Assembly (NCBI RefSeq): GCF_039522665.1
Contig: NZ_BAAADV010000007.1
Location: 620,001-684,000, forward strand
Direction of reading: 5' to 3'
Length of the DNA stretch: 64,000 nucleotides
DNA from: Natronoarchaeum mannanilyticum
GTDB lineage: Archaea; Halobacteriota; Halobacteria; Halobacteriales; Natronoarchaeaceae
The stretch's first letter is position 1; each line of letters begins with the position of its first letter. The position numbers and the translations under genes were made by a program. Positions 24,603 to 32,435 of this stretch are shown here, one piece after another. The notes beneath the pieces were generated by a model. It searched no databases. It had not been told where the DNA came from and was given only the letters and a program-made list of their open reading frames with translations.

Positions 24603-26134
24603 GGCTCCGCGTCGGCTGGCGTGCCAGCGTGAGCCTCAGCGGCACCGTTCTGAAGTACCTCTCGGTGGCGTTTCTCGTTCCGATCCTCGTCTCGCTGCTG
24701 TACGAGCGCGAGGACCTGCTGGTGTTCGTCGCGACGATGGCGGGCACGGCGCTCGCGGGCACGCTACTCGAACGCGTCGGCTCGCCCGAGGACCTGGGTG
24801 ACAGGGAGGCGTTCCTGATGGTCGGGTTGACGTGGTTGCTCGTCGCGTTCGTCGGCGCCGTCCCCTACGTGCTCGCCGGCACCGGGACGATCGCTCACCC
24901 GGTCAACGCGCTGTTCGAGAGCATGAGCGGGTTCACGACGACCGGATCGACCGTCATGCGGGACATCTCTGTCGAGGCCCACTCCCGTGAGCTCATGATG
25001 TGGCGCCAGCTCACCCAGTGGCTCGGCGGGATGGGGATCGTCGTCCTCGCGGTGGCGATCCTCTCGGAGCTGTCGGTCGGCGGCGCCCAGCTGATGGAGG
25101 CCGAGGCGCCCGGCCCCGGCGTCGAGAAGCTCACGCCCAGAATCGCGGAGACGGCCCGCGCGCTCTGGCTCGCGTACGTCGGCTTCTCGATCGCCGAGGT
25201 GCTCCTGCTGTCCCTGCTCGGCGCAACGGAACTCGCTCCGAACATGACCGCCTACGGCGCGCTCGCCCACACGTTCACCACGATGCCGACCGGCGGGTTC
25301 TCGCCGCAGGCGCGCAGCATCGAGGCGTTCTCGTGGGCCGTCCAGTGGGCGATCATCCCCTTCATGGTCGTCGCCGGGACGAATTTCGTGCTGTTCTGGC
25401 AGCTGCTCAACGGCGACTGGCGGGAGGCGGTCGCCGACAGCGAGTTCCGATTCTACGCGGGCGTCCTGGCGTCGCTGACCGCGATCGTCAGCGTCCTGCT
25501 GTTCGTCGACGGCGCGCTCGTCGACGCCGAGAACGTCGGGCGGGTCGCGGGCGCGATCGAACCGTCGGTGCGCCACGCCGCGTTCCAGGTCGTCTCGATC
25601 GTGACGACGACGGGCTACGCCAGCATGAACTTCGACATCTGGAGCCCGCCGGCCCAGTACGCGCTGGTGTTCGCGATGTTCCTCGGCGGGTCGGCGGGAT
25701 CGACCGGCGGCGCCATCAAGATGATCCGGTGGCTGGTGATCCTCAAGTCGATCCGCCGGGAGCTTTTCACGACGGTCCATCCGTCGGCAGTCCGGCCGGT
25801 CCGGCTCGCGGGCGAGCCGCTCGACGAAACCGCGGTGCGAGGCATCTACACGTTCACGCTGCTGTACTTCGTGCTGTTTCTCGGCGGCGCCCTGCTGCTC
25901 GCGCTCGACGCCGCGCGCGTCGACGGGTTCGAGATCGAGGTGATCGGCCTGATCACGGCCTGCGCCGCGACGCTTGGCAACATCGGGCCGGGACTCGGCG
26001 TGGTCGGCCCGATGGGGAACTTCGTCGACTTCCCGTGGACCTCGAAGCTGCTGATGGTCGGCCTGATGTGGATCGGCCGGCTGGAGATCTTCCCGGTGCT
26101 CGTGTTGCTGACGCGGGCGTACTGGCGGTCGTGA
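24599..26134 (+). CDS. trkH: Trk potassium uptake channel subunit TrkH
   Basis: A 511-residue membrane protein of the TrkH/KtrB superfamily with four pore repeats. The selectivity-filter-like turns are visible as SGFTTTGSTV, TMPTGGFSP, VTTTGYAS and LGNIGPGL, each with the conserved glycine. It forms the potassium-conducting pore that TrkA regulates. The ATG lies within the 4-bp overlap with trkA. Confidence 0.95.
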   Translation: MRLRVGWRASVSLSGTVLKYLSVAFLVPILVSLLYEREDLLVFVATMAGTALAGTLLERVGSPEDLGDREAFLMVGLTWLLVAFVGAVPYVLAGTGTIAHPVNALFESMSGFTTTGSTVMRDISVEAHSRELMMWRQLTQWLGGMGIVVLAVAILSELSVGGAQLMEAEAPGPGVEKLTPRIAETARALWLAYVGFSIAEVLLLSLLGATELAPNMTAYGALAHTFTTMPTGGFSPQARSIEAFSWAVQWAIIPFMVVAGTNFVLFWQLLNGDWREAVADSEFRFYAGVLASLTAIVSVLLFVDGALVDAENVGRVAGAIEPSVRHAAFQVVSIVTTTGYASMNFDIWSPPAQYALVFAMFLGGSAGSTGGAIKMIRWLVILKSIRRELFTTVHPSAVRPVRLAGEPLDETAVRGIYTFTLLYFVLFLGGALLLALDAARVDGFEIEVIGLITACAATLGNIGPGLGVVGPMGNFVDFPWTSKLLMVGLMWIGRLEIFPVLVLLTRAYWRS

Positions 26135-26190
26135 TCCCGGCGCTTGCAAGCCGCAAACGGCGGCTGCGCCCGCTCTCGGAACGAAACACG

Positions 26191-26200
26191 AAAGCTTATG
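26191..26200 (+). promoter_or_regulatory. TATA-like promoter of the 26227 gene
   Basis: The sequence aaagcttatg is centred about 31 bp before the ATG at 26227, in otherwise GC-rich sequence. Confidence 0.5.
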
Positions 26201-26226
26201 ACGGATCGGGCGGCGAGCAATCGCAG

Positions 26227-26373
26227 ATGCCGTTGCTAGATCACGTGCGATCGTTACTCGACGGGAGCGGGGAGACGGTGTACGAGTGCCGGGTCTGCGG
26301 GACGAACACGCCGGCCGACGCAGAGCGCTGTACCGAGTGCGGCTCGTCCGAGATCACCGCGTTCGACATCTGA
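26227..26373 (+). CDS. 48-aa zinc-ribbon protein
   Basis: A very small protein beginning MPLLDHVRSLLDG. A zinc ribbon is formed by CRVCGTN and CTECGSSEI, giving four cysteines. Such mini-proteins are numerous in haloarchaea and some influence motility or gene expression, but this one has no assigned role. Its own TATA box 31 bp upstream supports it as a real gene separate from trkH. Confidence 0.8.
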   Translation: MPLLDHVRSLLDGSGETVYECRVCGTNTPADAERCTECGSSEITAFDI

Positions 26374-26418
26374 TCAGATCGCCGCCGCGTCAGCTAGGTC
26401 GAACGCAGGGGTCACCGA

Positions 26419-27252
26419 TCAGGCGGCGGCACCGACGTACAGCGTGACGACCAGGAACACCCACACGGCGTCGACGAAGTGCCAGTACATCGACGCCGTC
26501 GCGACCGCGGTGTGGCGTTCCGCGTCGAACTGCCCGCGAAGCCCGCGTACGAGCACGGTCCCGAGCACGATCACGCCGAGGAGAACGTGGAGGCCGTGCA
26601 GCCCCGTCAGCCCGAAGAAGGCGCTGAAGAACACGCTCGTGACCGGGACGCCCTCGACGACGAGGAACTCGTAGTACTCCAGGAGCTGCCCGCCGACGAA
26701 CGCGACGCCGAGCGCCACGGTGACCGCGAGCCAGGCGAGAAAGCGCCGGCGGTTCCCCCTTCGGATCGCGACGTGAGCGGCGTGCAGCGTGAGGCTGCTG
26801 ACGAGCAGGATCGCGGTGTTGGCGAGCACGAGCGAGGTCAGGAGGTGCGGCAGCTCCTCGGGCGGCCACGCGTCGGTCCTGACGAAGAAGTAGTAGACGA
26901 AGCCCGCCGAGAACGTCATCACGTCGGTCAGGATGAACACGAACATCCCCCATCGGAGGTCCAGCCCGTGGCCCCCGGCCGGCCGCTTCCAGTAGTTCCG
27001 GACGAAGGCGTGGTACACCCAGCCGTACAGCCCGCCGAGGAAGGCAAGCAGCCCGCCGAGCGCGAGCCCGAGGCCGACGACGGGCGGGGCGAGCGCCGCC
27101 GCGGTCCCGCCCAGGAGGTACAGCGCGACGCCGGCGTAGATTCCGGCCGCGCCCCCGCCGGTCACGATCGGCCACCAGCTCGCCTCGCCGAACCCGGGCG
27201 GCCAGTCCTCGACAGCCGGACCGCGGTGCTCCGTCCCCTCGGACTCCGTCAT
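26419..27252 (-). CDS. coxC: Cytochrome c oxidase subunit III
   Basis: A 277-residue membrane subunit of a heme-copper terminal oxidase with seven hydrophobic segments. The family pattern is seen in FILTDVMTFSAGFVYYFF, HAAHVAIRRGNRRRF and GLTGLHGLHVLLGVIV, and it ends with the terminal MYWHFVDAVWVFLVVTLYV motif. ATG at 27252 is preferred to a GTG five codons upstream. It is transcribed away from the rest of the cluster, so it is probably a separate transcription unit coordinated with coxB and coxA. Confidence 0.93.
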   Translation of the reverse strand: MTESEGTEHRGPAVEDWPPGFGEASWWPIVTGGGAAGIYAGVALYLLGGTAAALAPPVVGLGLALGGLLAFLGGLYGWVYHAFVRNYWKRPAGGHGLDLRWGMFVFILTDVMTFSAGFVYYFFVRTDAWPPEELPHLLTSLVLANTAILLVSSLTLHAAHVAIRRGNRRRFLAWLAVTVALGVAFVGGQLLEYYEFLVVEGVPVTSVFFSAFFGLTGLHGLHVLLGVIVLGTVLVRGLRGQFDAERHTAVATASMYWHFVDAVWVFLVVTLYVGAAA

Positions 27253-27344
27253 GCGCTGACCTTCCACGCCCTCGGAAAAGTACCTTGGACCGGTGCGGAC
27301 CGAGCTGCGCGGGCGATACCGCTCCCGGGCCGACCGTCCTGTAG

Positions 27345-27353
27345 GATTTTACG
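27345..27353 (+). promoter_or_regulatory. TATA-like promoter of the 27377 gene
   Basis: The sequence gattttacg is centred 28 bp before the ATG at 27377. Confidence 0.55.
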
Positions 27354-27376
27354 CCGCGGCGCCGTATCTCGAGACG

Positions 27377-27898
27377 ATGAGCACCCCGGACGATCGAACC
27401 GACCTCACGCAGCCGACGGTGCCGGGGGACATCGAGGATCTGGAGGCGGGCCTCGACATCAACCTGCGGGTCGTGCTGTCGGCGTTCGCCGGCGGGCTCG
27501 TCGGGATGATCGCGATGGCGCCCCTGCTGATCGGCCTGCCGGCGTTTCTGGGGCTGTTCGAGGCCGGCCCGCTGATCAGCGTGACCGATCTCGGGCGCGT
27601 CGTCGGCATCGAGCCGAGCTTGCCGCTCGGGCTCGCGGTGCTCCTCGCGGGCGGCGTCGTCGCGCTGCCGCTGTTGTTCACGGTCGCCGGCTCCTTCCTC
27701 CCGCCACAGGAGCCGCGGGCGGCGCGCGGCGTCGTCTTCGCGACGATAATGTGGACCGGGTTCGTCATCGCCTACTGGCCGGGGCCGCGCAACGCCGTCC
27801 TGTTCGGCGCGCTCTCGCTGGCGGGCCACTGGGTGTACGGCTACGCGCTCGGCGGCGTCATGGAGCGGCTCGCGTACGTCCCCGAACACACGATCTAG
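27377..27898 (+). CDS. DUF6789-type membrane protein, oxidase cluster (copy 1)
   Basis: A 173-residue membrane protein with four helices. Its order of segments resembles the second protein at 29260-29703 (GGLVGMIAM, then RGVVFATIMWTGFVIAYWPG, then LAGHWVYGYALGGVMERL), so the two are paralogues. From memory both match DUF6789, found beside haloarchaeal cytochrome oxidase genes. The role is unknown; assembly or accessory subunit is plausible. ATG 27377 is supported by the TATA box 28 bp upstream. Confidence 0.75.
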   Translation: MSTPDDRTDLTQPTVPGDIEDLEAGLDINLRVVLSAFAGGLVGMIAMAPLLIGLPAFLGLFEAGPLISVTDLGRVVGIEPSLPLGLAVLLAGGVVALPLLFTVAGSFLPPQEPRAARGVVFATIMWTGFVIAYWPGPRNAVLFGALSLAGHWVYGYALGGVMERLAYVPEHTI

Positions 27899-28020
27899 AG
27901 CGGCAGGCTCGCGCCCGCGAACACCGCGAGGAACGCGATCGCCGCCGCGAGCGTCGCGACGAGTACGACCAGCAGGTACGCGAACGACCCCTCGGGCGTG
28001 TAGATCGACGGGAGCTCCAC
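27895..28020 (-). CDS. 41-aa single-helix membrane protein, oxidase cluster
   Basis: A GTG-initiated frame of 41 residues starting MELPSIYTPEGSFAYLLVV, with one transmembrane helix covering most of the rest. Its stop overlaps the stop region of the convergent DUF6789 gene by 4 bp. One-helix subunits are common in terminal oxidases, and the codon use (GCG/GTC/CTC-rich third positions) looks coding. It is easily missed because of its length. A chance frame cannot be excluded. Confidence 0.55.
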   Translation of the reverse strand: MELPSIYTPEGSFAYLLVVLVATLAAAIAFLAVFAGASLPL

Positions 28021-28100
28021 GTGAGTAGCGTTGCACGCGCGCGTCCGTCAATCGCGGGGACGACTCGTCAGTGATCCTCGGCGGCGTCTCGGCGAGCAGT

Positions 28101-28116
28101 GCGAGCCGAGGCTCGC
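28101..28116. repeat. Perfect inverted repeat after the DUF6684 gene
   Basis: Arms gcgagcc and ggctcgc are separated by ga. It lies just beyond the stop of the minus-strand gene at 28123-28347 and could form a 7-bp hairpin in that transcript's 3' end. No T-run follows, so it is not a classical terminator. Confidence 0.45.
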
Positions 28117-28122
28117 GGAGTG

Positions 28123-28347
28123 TTACTCTGCGGCGTCGCGCTCGATCGCCCGGGCGACCTGATAGGTTGCGAACGCCAGGACGACGACCGGAAACAGCGT
28201 CAACAGGTGGGTGAACAGCTCCGACAGCGTGCCCCGCTCCCACGGGTAGACGAGGAGAAAGAGCAGGTCCAGGACGAGCAGGATCACCACGGGGACGGCG
28301 TTGATCGAGGTGTCGAGCAGCGTCTCCCGTCGCACCCACTCCAGCAT
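28123..28347 (-). CDS. DUF6684-type small membrane protein
   Basis: A 74-residue protein with two hydrophobic helices (MLEWVRRETLLDTSINAVPV onward), resembling from memory the DUF6684 family encoded beside haloarchaeal cytochrome oxidases. Its function is unknown. The TATA-like element gcattttacg (28371-28380, minus) lies 28 bp before the ATG at 28347, divergent from the coxB promoter 60 bp away. Confidence 0.78.
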   Translation of the reverse strand: MLEWVRRETLLDTSINAVPVVILLVLDLLFLLVYPWERGTLSELFTHLLTLFPVVVLAFATYQVARAIERDAAE

Positions 28348-28370
28348 AGTCGGTGGTGTCCACGGCTCGG

Positions 28371-28380
28371 CGTAAAATGC
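28371..28380 (-). promoter_or_regulatory. TATA-like promoter of the DUF6684-type gene
   Basis: On the minus strand this reads gcattttacg, 28 bp before the start codon. Confidence 0.55.
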
Positions 28381-28430
28381 TTGCAGGGTGCGCGGAGGTT
28401 CGGGCGACGAGGCGGGCCCGGCCGGGCGAA

Positions 28431-28440
28431 CGCTTATTCC
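28431..28440 (+). promoter_or_regulatory. TATA-like promoter of coxB
   Basis: The sequence cgcttattcc is centred 28 bp before the coxB ATG at 28463. Confidence 0.55.
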
Positions 28441-28462
28441 GCGATTCGTGGACGTATACACG

Positions 28463-29263
28463 ATGGTCAGAGCGCGCCGCGTCGCCAGCGCCGCCGTCGC
28501 CGTCGTCGTACTGTCGATCGTCGCGGCCGTTCCGGTCGCCGCGGCGCCCCAGTCGATCACCGAGGAGCTCATCAGGGGGCTCAACCGGCGGCTGCTGTAC
28601 ATCGCCGTCCCGATCGCGCTGCTCGTCGAGTTCATCCTGCTGTACACGGTCTGGCGGTTCCGCGACAACGACGATCCCGAGCCCACGCGGACGAACCGAG
28701 ACCTGGAGATCACCTGGACCGTCGCGACGGCGCTGGTGTTGCTGTTCGTCGGCTCGGCGTCGTTCGCCGTGCTGACGAGCCCGTACGTCGCCGCGGTACC
28801 GGACCTGAGCGGGCAGGATCCCGGCGAGCGCGCGCCAGAGCCCGCCGACGCGCCGCCGGACGCCGTCGTCGTCGAGATCGTCGCCGAGCAGTGGAACTAC
28901 AGCTACGAGTACGCGAACGGCAGCGTCACGACCGATGAGGAACTGGTCGTCCCCGAAAATCGGACCCTGTACCTCTACGTCACCGCCGAGGACGTGCTGC
29001 ACTCGGTTCACGTTCCCGAACTCGGACTCAAGCAGGACGCGTTCCCGAACCAGTACAACCTCATCCGCACGCGGATCGGTGAGACCGGCGAGTACCGGCT
29101 GTACTGCGCGGAGTTCTGCGGCGCCGGGCACGCCGGGATGCGATCGACGCTGCGCGTCGTCGGGCAGGAGGAGTACCGGGAGTGGCTCGACGAGCGGCAA
29201 AACGAGACGAGTGCCGACAGCGATGGTACGACGAGCGGCGCCCTCGAAGCCACACGACCATGA
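28463..29263 (+). CDS. coxB: Cytochrome c oxidase subunit II (CuA)
   Basis: A 266-residue subunit that receives electrons from halocyanin through its binuclear CuA centre. A cleavable signal sequence (about residues 8-28) and two transmembrane helices (about residues 47-68 and 90-110) precede an extracellular cupredoxin domain. The CuA ligands are His in SVHVPELG and the set Cys215, Cys219, His223 and Met226 in YCAEFCGAGHAGM. The ATG at 28463 has a TATA box 28 bp upstream. The stop overlaps the next gene by 4 bp. Confidence 0.95.
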   Translation: MVRARRVASAAVAVVVLSIVAAVPVAAAPQSITEELIRGLNRRLLYIAVPIALLVEFILLYTVWRFRDNDDPEPTRTNRDLEITWTVATALVLLFVGSASFAVLTSPYVAAVPDLSGQDPGERAPEPADAPPDAVVVEIVAEQWNYSYEYANGSVTTDEELVVPENRTLYLYVTAEDVLHSVHVPELGLKQDAFPNQYNLIRTRIGETGEYRLYCAEFCGAGHAGMRSTLRVVGQEEYREWLDERQNETSADSDGTTSGALEATRP

Positions 29264-29703
29264 ACAGGCCGGCGAGCGCGATCGCGGGCGGCGTCGCCGG
29301 GACGGCGGTGCTGCTGTTGCTGCTCCTGCTGCTCGAAGTCGAAACGCGCTCGGCGATCCCCGTCTTCGAGGTGATCGCGCGGTTCGTCGGCACGCCCGGG
29401 AACCAGACGGTTGGGTTCGTGCTGTTCGCGATCGCGGGCGTCGTCGCCTGGCCGCTGCTGTTCCTTGCGCTCGAACCGCGCATTCCGCGCGGGCCCGACC
29501 CGGCCAGCCGCGGCGTCGTGCTCGGGACCGCCCTCTGGCTCGCGTTCGTCGTCACCGGGCGGGGCGAGATCAGCGGCGCGCTCCTGATCATCTACGCCGC
29601 GTTCACGCTGCTGGCCCACTGGGCGTACGGGTTCACGCTCGGCGCCGTCTACGGGCGCCTGCTGGAGCGGCCGGACGCTGACGCGGCGGCGACCGCGGGG
29701 TGA
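29260..29703 (+). CDS. DUF6789-type membrane protein, oxidase cluster (copy 2)
   Basis: A 147-residue, four-helix membrane protein starting at the ATG inside the 4-bp overlap with coxB. It is related to the gene at 27377-27898 (compare RGVVLGTALWLAFVVTGRG and LLAHWAYGFTLGAVYGRLLE). It sits between coxB and coxA, so it is translated with oxidase subunits. A subunit or assembly role is inferred from position only. Confidence 0.78.
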   Translation: MNRPASAIAGGVAGTAVLLLLLLLLEVETRSAIPVFEVIARFVGTPGNQTVGFVLFAIAGVVAWPLLFLALEPRIPRGPDPASRGVVLGTALWLAFVVTGRGEISGALLIIYAAFTLLAHWAYGFTLGAVYGRLLERPDADAAATAG

Positions 29704-29830
29704 CCGCGGCGATCACGGCCCGGTCGACGCCGAGGCGGCCGCGTCGAGGCCGTTCGTATCAGTATCTCGATAAAGCCCTTTAGCCGGAGTCCGTCGAACG
29801 TACCGGCACAGGGGATGTCCGAGGGATTCC

Positions 29831-31693
29831 ATGTTCGATAGCGTCTCGGGACTCGTGATCGTTGGCTGCGTGCTGTCGGCGCTCGCCGGCTACCGGTATC
29901 TCCGGGACGGGGGCGAGGAGCACCGGCGCACGGACGCCGCGCGAGCGGGAGAGCGCGAGGAAGCGACGCCGGACGGCGGCTACGCGTCGCCCGTCGTCGG
30001 GCTGACCGACCACGGGAAGCCCGGCGGCCTGATGCGGTGGCTGACGACGGTCGACCACAAGGACATCGGCGTGCTGTACATCCTGCTGGGGACCGCGGCC
30101 GGGCTGTGGGGCGCGACCGACGGGATGATGATCCGGACCGAGCTGCTGACCGCCGAGTCGACGGTCTGGACCGTCGAGACGTACAACGCGATCTTCACGA
30201 CCCACGGGCTCACGATGCTGTTTTTCTTCGTGACGCCGGTCTTCTTCGGGATCGCGAACTACTTCCTCCCGCTCTTGATCGGCGCCGACGATCTGGCCTT
30301 CCCGCGGATCAACGCCATCGCGTTCTGGCTGCTCCCGCCGTCGCTGGCGATGGTCCGGGGCGGCCTGCTGACGGACCTCCTCGCACGGGGTCTCGCCCCG
30401 CTGCCGATCGACGCAGCGGCGCTGGTCGCGCTCGAACCGGTCGCCACGGGGTGGACGCTGTACACGCCGCTGTCGGTCCAGATGGAGAACCCCCAGATCA
30501 CCGTCGCGCTGCTGGGCCTCCATCTCAGCGGCGTCGCGACGACGATGGGGGCGATCAACTTCGTCGCGACCATCTTCACCGAACGGGCCGACGAGGTCGG
30601 CTGGCACCGCCTCGACATCTTCTCGTGGAACATCCTCGTCACCAGCGGGATCATCGTGTTCGCGTTCCCGCTTTTGGGCAGCGCGCTGCTGATGCTGATC
30701 GCGGATCGCGCCTTCGGAACGACGTTCTTCGTCGAGCCGGGCGGCGGCCCGCTGCTGTGGCAGCACCTGTTCTGGTTCTTCGGCCACCCGGAGGTGTACA
30801 TCCTCGTGCTCCCGGCGTTCGGCATCATCAGCCTCGTGCTACCGAAGTTCTGCGGGCGGCGACTGTTCGGCTTTCAGTTCATCGTCTACTCGACGATCGC
30901 GATCGGCGTGCTATCCTTCGGCGTCTGGGCTCACCACATGTTCACGACAGGGATGGCGCCGGGGCTGCGCGCGAGCTTCATGGCCGTCTCGCTGGCGATC
31001 GCCATCCCGAGCGCCGTCAAGGAGTTCAACTGGATCGCGACGCTGTGGAACGGTAACATTCGACTGACGGCGCCGATGCTGTGCATGCTCGGGAGCCTGA
31101 GCACGTTCGTGATCGGCGGGATCACGGGCGTCTTTCTGGCGTCGATCCCGGTCGACCTCGTCTTGCACGACACGCTCCACGTCGTCGGTCACTTCCACCT
31201 CATCGTCGTCGGGATCATCCCGATGGCGATGATCGCGGCGAGCTACTACTGGTTCCCCATCCTCACCGGCCGGATGTACAACCGCCGCCTCGCGAAGGCG
31301 CAAGTACTCTTGCTCATCGTCGGGACGTTCGTCACGTTCATGCCGCTGTTGCTGCTGGGCTACGAGGGGCTCCCGCGGCGGTACGGGTTCTACCCGCCCG
31401 AGTTCACGCCGCTCCAGCAGATCGCGTCGATCGGCGCGTACACGCTCGGCGTCGGCGTCGTCCTCTGGGTGATCAACATGGTCCAGTCGGCGCGGGTCGG
31501 CCCGGTCGTGCGGGACGCCGACGTCTGGAACCTCAAGGAGACCGGGCAGTTCACGCGCGAGTGGCAGTGGTTCGAGGAGCGACTCGAGGACGCCGAGCGT
31601 CGGGACGAAACGGACGGCGAGCCGGCTACCGGTGGAGACGCTCCGGAGAAAGACGGGCCGCAAAGCCAAGACGACCGCGAGGAAGGCGGTTGA
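29831..31693 (+). CDS. coxA: Cytochrome c oxidase subunit I
   Basis: A 620-residue catalytic subunit of the heme-copper oxidase, which reduces O2 to water and pumps protons. One extra N-terminal helix and an acidic linker precede the core. Ligands and motifs are: low-spin heme His in TTHGLTMLFF; CuB ligand His319 with the cross-linking Tyr323 in GHPEVY; CuB His368-His369 in AHHMF; heme ligands in HVVGHFHLIV (His454 and His456); and the K-channel Lys in AVKEFNW. This is the A-type pattern. The C-terminus is a long acidic tail. A short frame (29815-29841) overlaps its start. Confidence 0.96.
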   Translation: MFDSVSGLVIVGCVLSALAGYRYLRDGGEEHRRTDAARAGEREEATPDGGYASPVVGLTDHGKPGGLMRWLTTVDHKDIGVLYILLGTAAGLWGATDGMMIRTELLTAESTVWTVETYNAIFTTHGLTMLFFFVTPVFFGIANYFLPLLIGADDLAFPRINAIAFWLLPPSLAMVRGGLLTDLLARGLAPLPIDAAALVALEPVATGWTLYTPLSVQMENPQITVALLGLHLSGVATTMGAINFVATIFTERADEVGWHRLDIFSWNILVTSGIIVFAFPLLGSALLMLIADRAFGTTFFVEPGGGPLLWQHLFWFFGHPEVYILVLPAFGIISLVLPKFCGRRLFGFQFIVYSTIAIGVLSFGVWAHHMFTTGMAPGLRASFMAVSLAIAIPSAVKEFNWIATLWNGNIRLTAPMLCMLGSLSTFVIGGITGVFLASIPVDLVLHDTLHVVGHFHLIVVGIIPMAMIAASYYWFPILTGRMYNRRLAKAQVLLLIVGTFVTFMPLLLLGYEGLPRRYGFYPPEFTPLQQIASIGAYTLGVGVVLWVINMVQSARVGPVVRDADVWNLKETGQFTREWQWFEERLEDAERRDETDGEPATGGDAPEKDGPQSQDDREEGG

Positions 31694-31714
31694 TCGGTCG
31701 ATCGGGACGGAGGT

Positions 31715-32350
31715 CTACTGTTCCTCGTCGTACCCGCCGTACTTGATGAAGAAGTACGCCAGCGCGAGCGTCGAGACCATCGCGCCCATCGTGCCGACCG
31801 CGAGGCTCAGGGCGTTGCTGGGGACCGCGGGGCCAGTGGGGCCGCCGCCGGTCTCGGGACCGCCCTCCTGAACGACGACCGACCCTTCCATGCCCGATGC
31901 GACGTGGGGCTCGCAGACGTACTCGAACGTGCCGGTCGTCTCGAACGTGTGAGTGTACTCGGTGCCGGAGTTGGCGATCTCGGGGTGGCCCTCCCACTCG
32001 GCGCCGTCGGGGGTGCTCCCGGGCGCGATGTTGTGGTTGTCCGAATCCCAGACCCAGCGGACGGTGTCGCCCGGCGCGATCACGCGCTCGGCGGGATCGA
32101 ACACGAGGTCGCCGCCGGGGCCGACGACGACCTCCCAGGTCGTGCCGCCGCCCCCACCGCCGCCTCCACCGGATTCGTTGCCGCCACCTGACTGGTTACC
32201 GCCACCCGACTGGTTGCCGCCGCCGGACTGGTTGCCCCCTTCCTGTGCGCTCGCCCCGGCGCTTGCGGCGCCGGCGGCCGCGGCCGCTCCCGTCGCCGCC
32301 CGCATGAACGAGCGACGGGAGACGTCGTCGCTGCCGTCGTGTGCTGCCAT
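31715..32350 (-). CDS. Halocyanin (membrane-anchored blue copper protein) A
   Basis: A 211-residue electron carrier. A Tat signal (SRRSFMRAATG) exports it folded. A Gly/Asn/Ser linker of GGNQS repeats (several NxS sequons) precedes the cupredoxin domain, with copper ligands His in DNHNIAPG, Cys and His in YVCEPHVASGM, and Met in SGMEG. A C-terminal helix and KYGGYDEEQ tail anchor it. It converges with coxA, so it probably donates electrons to the oxidase CuA site. Its central 210 bp are almost identical to the second halocyanin gene. Confidence 0.92.
   Translation of the reverse strand: MAAHDGSDDVSRRSFMRAATGAAAAAGAASAGASAQEGGNQSGGGNQSGGGNQSGGGNESGGGGGGGGGTTWEVVVGPGGDLVFDPAERVIAPGDTVRWVWDSDNHNIAPGSTPDGAEWEGHPEIANSGTEYTHTFETTGTFEYVCEPHVASGMEGSVVVQEGGPETGGGPTGPAVPSNALSLAVGTMGAMVSTLALAYFFIKYGGYDEEQ
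31872..32081 (-). repeat. 210-bp tract near-identical to 39095-39304
   Basis: Comparing base by base, this segment of halocyanin A and 39095-39304 of halocyanin B differ at one position (32045 versus 39268). Sequence on both sides diverges quickly. The tract covers the whole copper-binding core. It suggests recent gene conversion or strong recent duplication between genes 7.2 kb apart in the same orientation. Confidence 0.9.
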
Positions 32351-32374
32351 GCGCGGGGCTTGGCGCTCGCGGGT

Positions 32375-32385
32375 ACTGAATACTT
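32375..32385 (-). promoter_or_regulatory. TATA-like promoter of halocyanin A
   Basis: The minus-strand AT-rich stretch agtattcagta is centred about 30 bp before the ATG at 32350. Confidence 0.55.
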
Positions 32386-32435
32386 TGGTTCGCGTCGGCA
32401 GGGGATCGCGGGCCGTCGAACGGGAGCGCAGCCGG

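Noticed and set aside
26390-29200. 936-codon minus-strand open frame across the oxidase cluster
   Set aside because: It runs through coxC in a different frame and antisense to coxB. It contains no domain.
29815-29841. Eight-codon frame overlapping the coxA start
   Set aside because: It resembles the trkA micro-ORF, but the TATA spacing is less clear and the overlap is not stop-to-start, so it is only mentioned with coxA.
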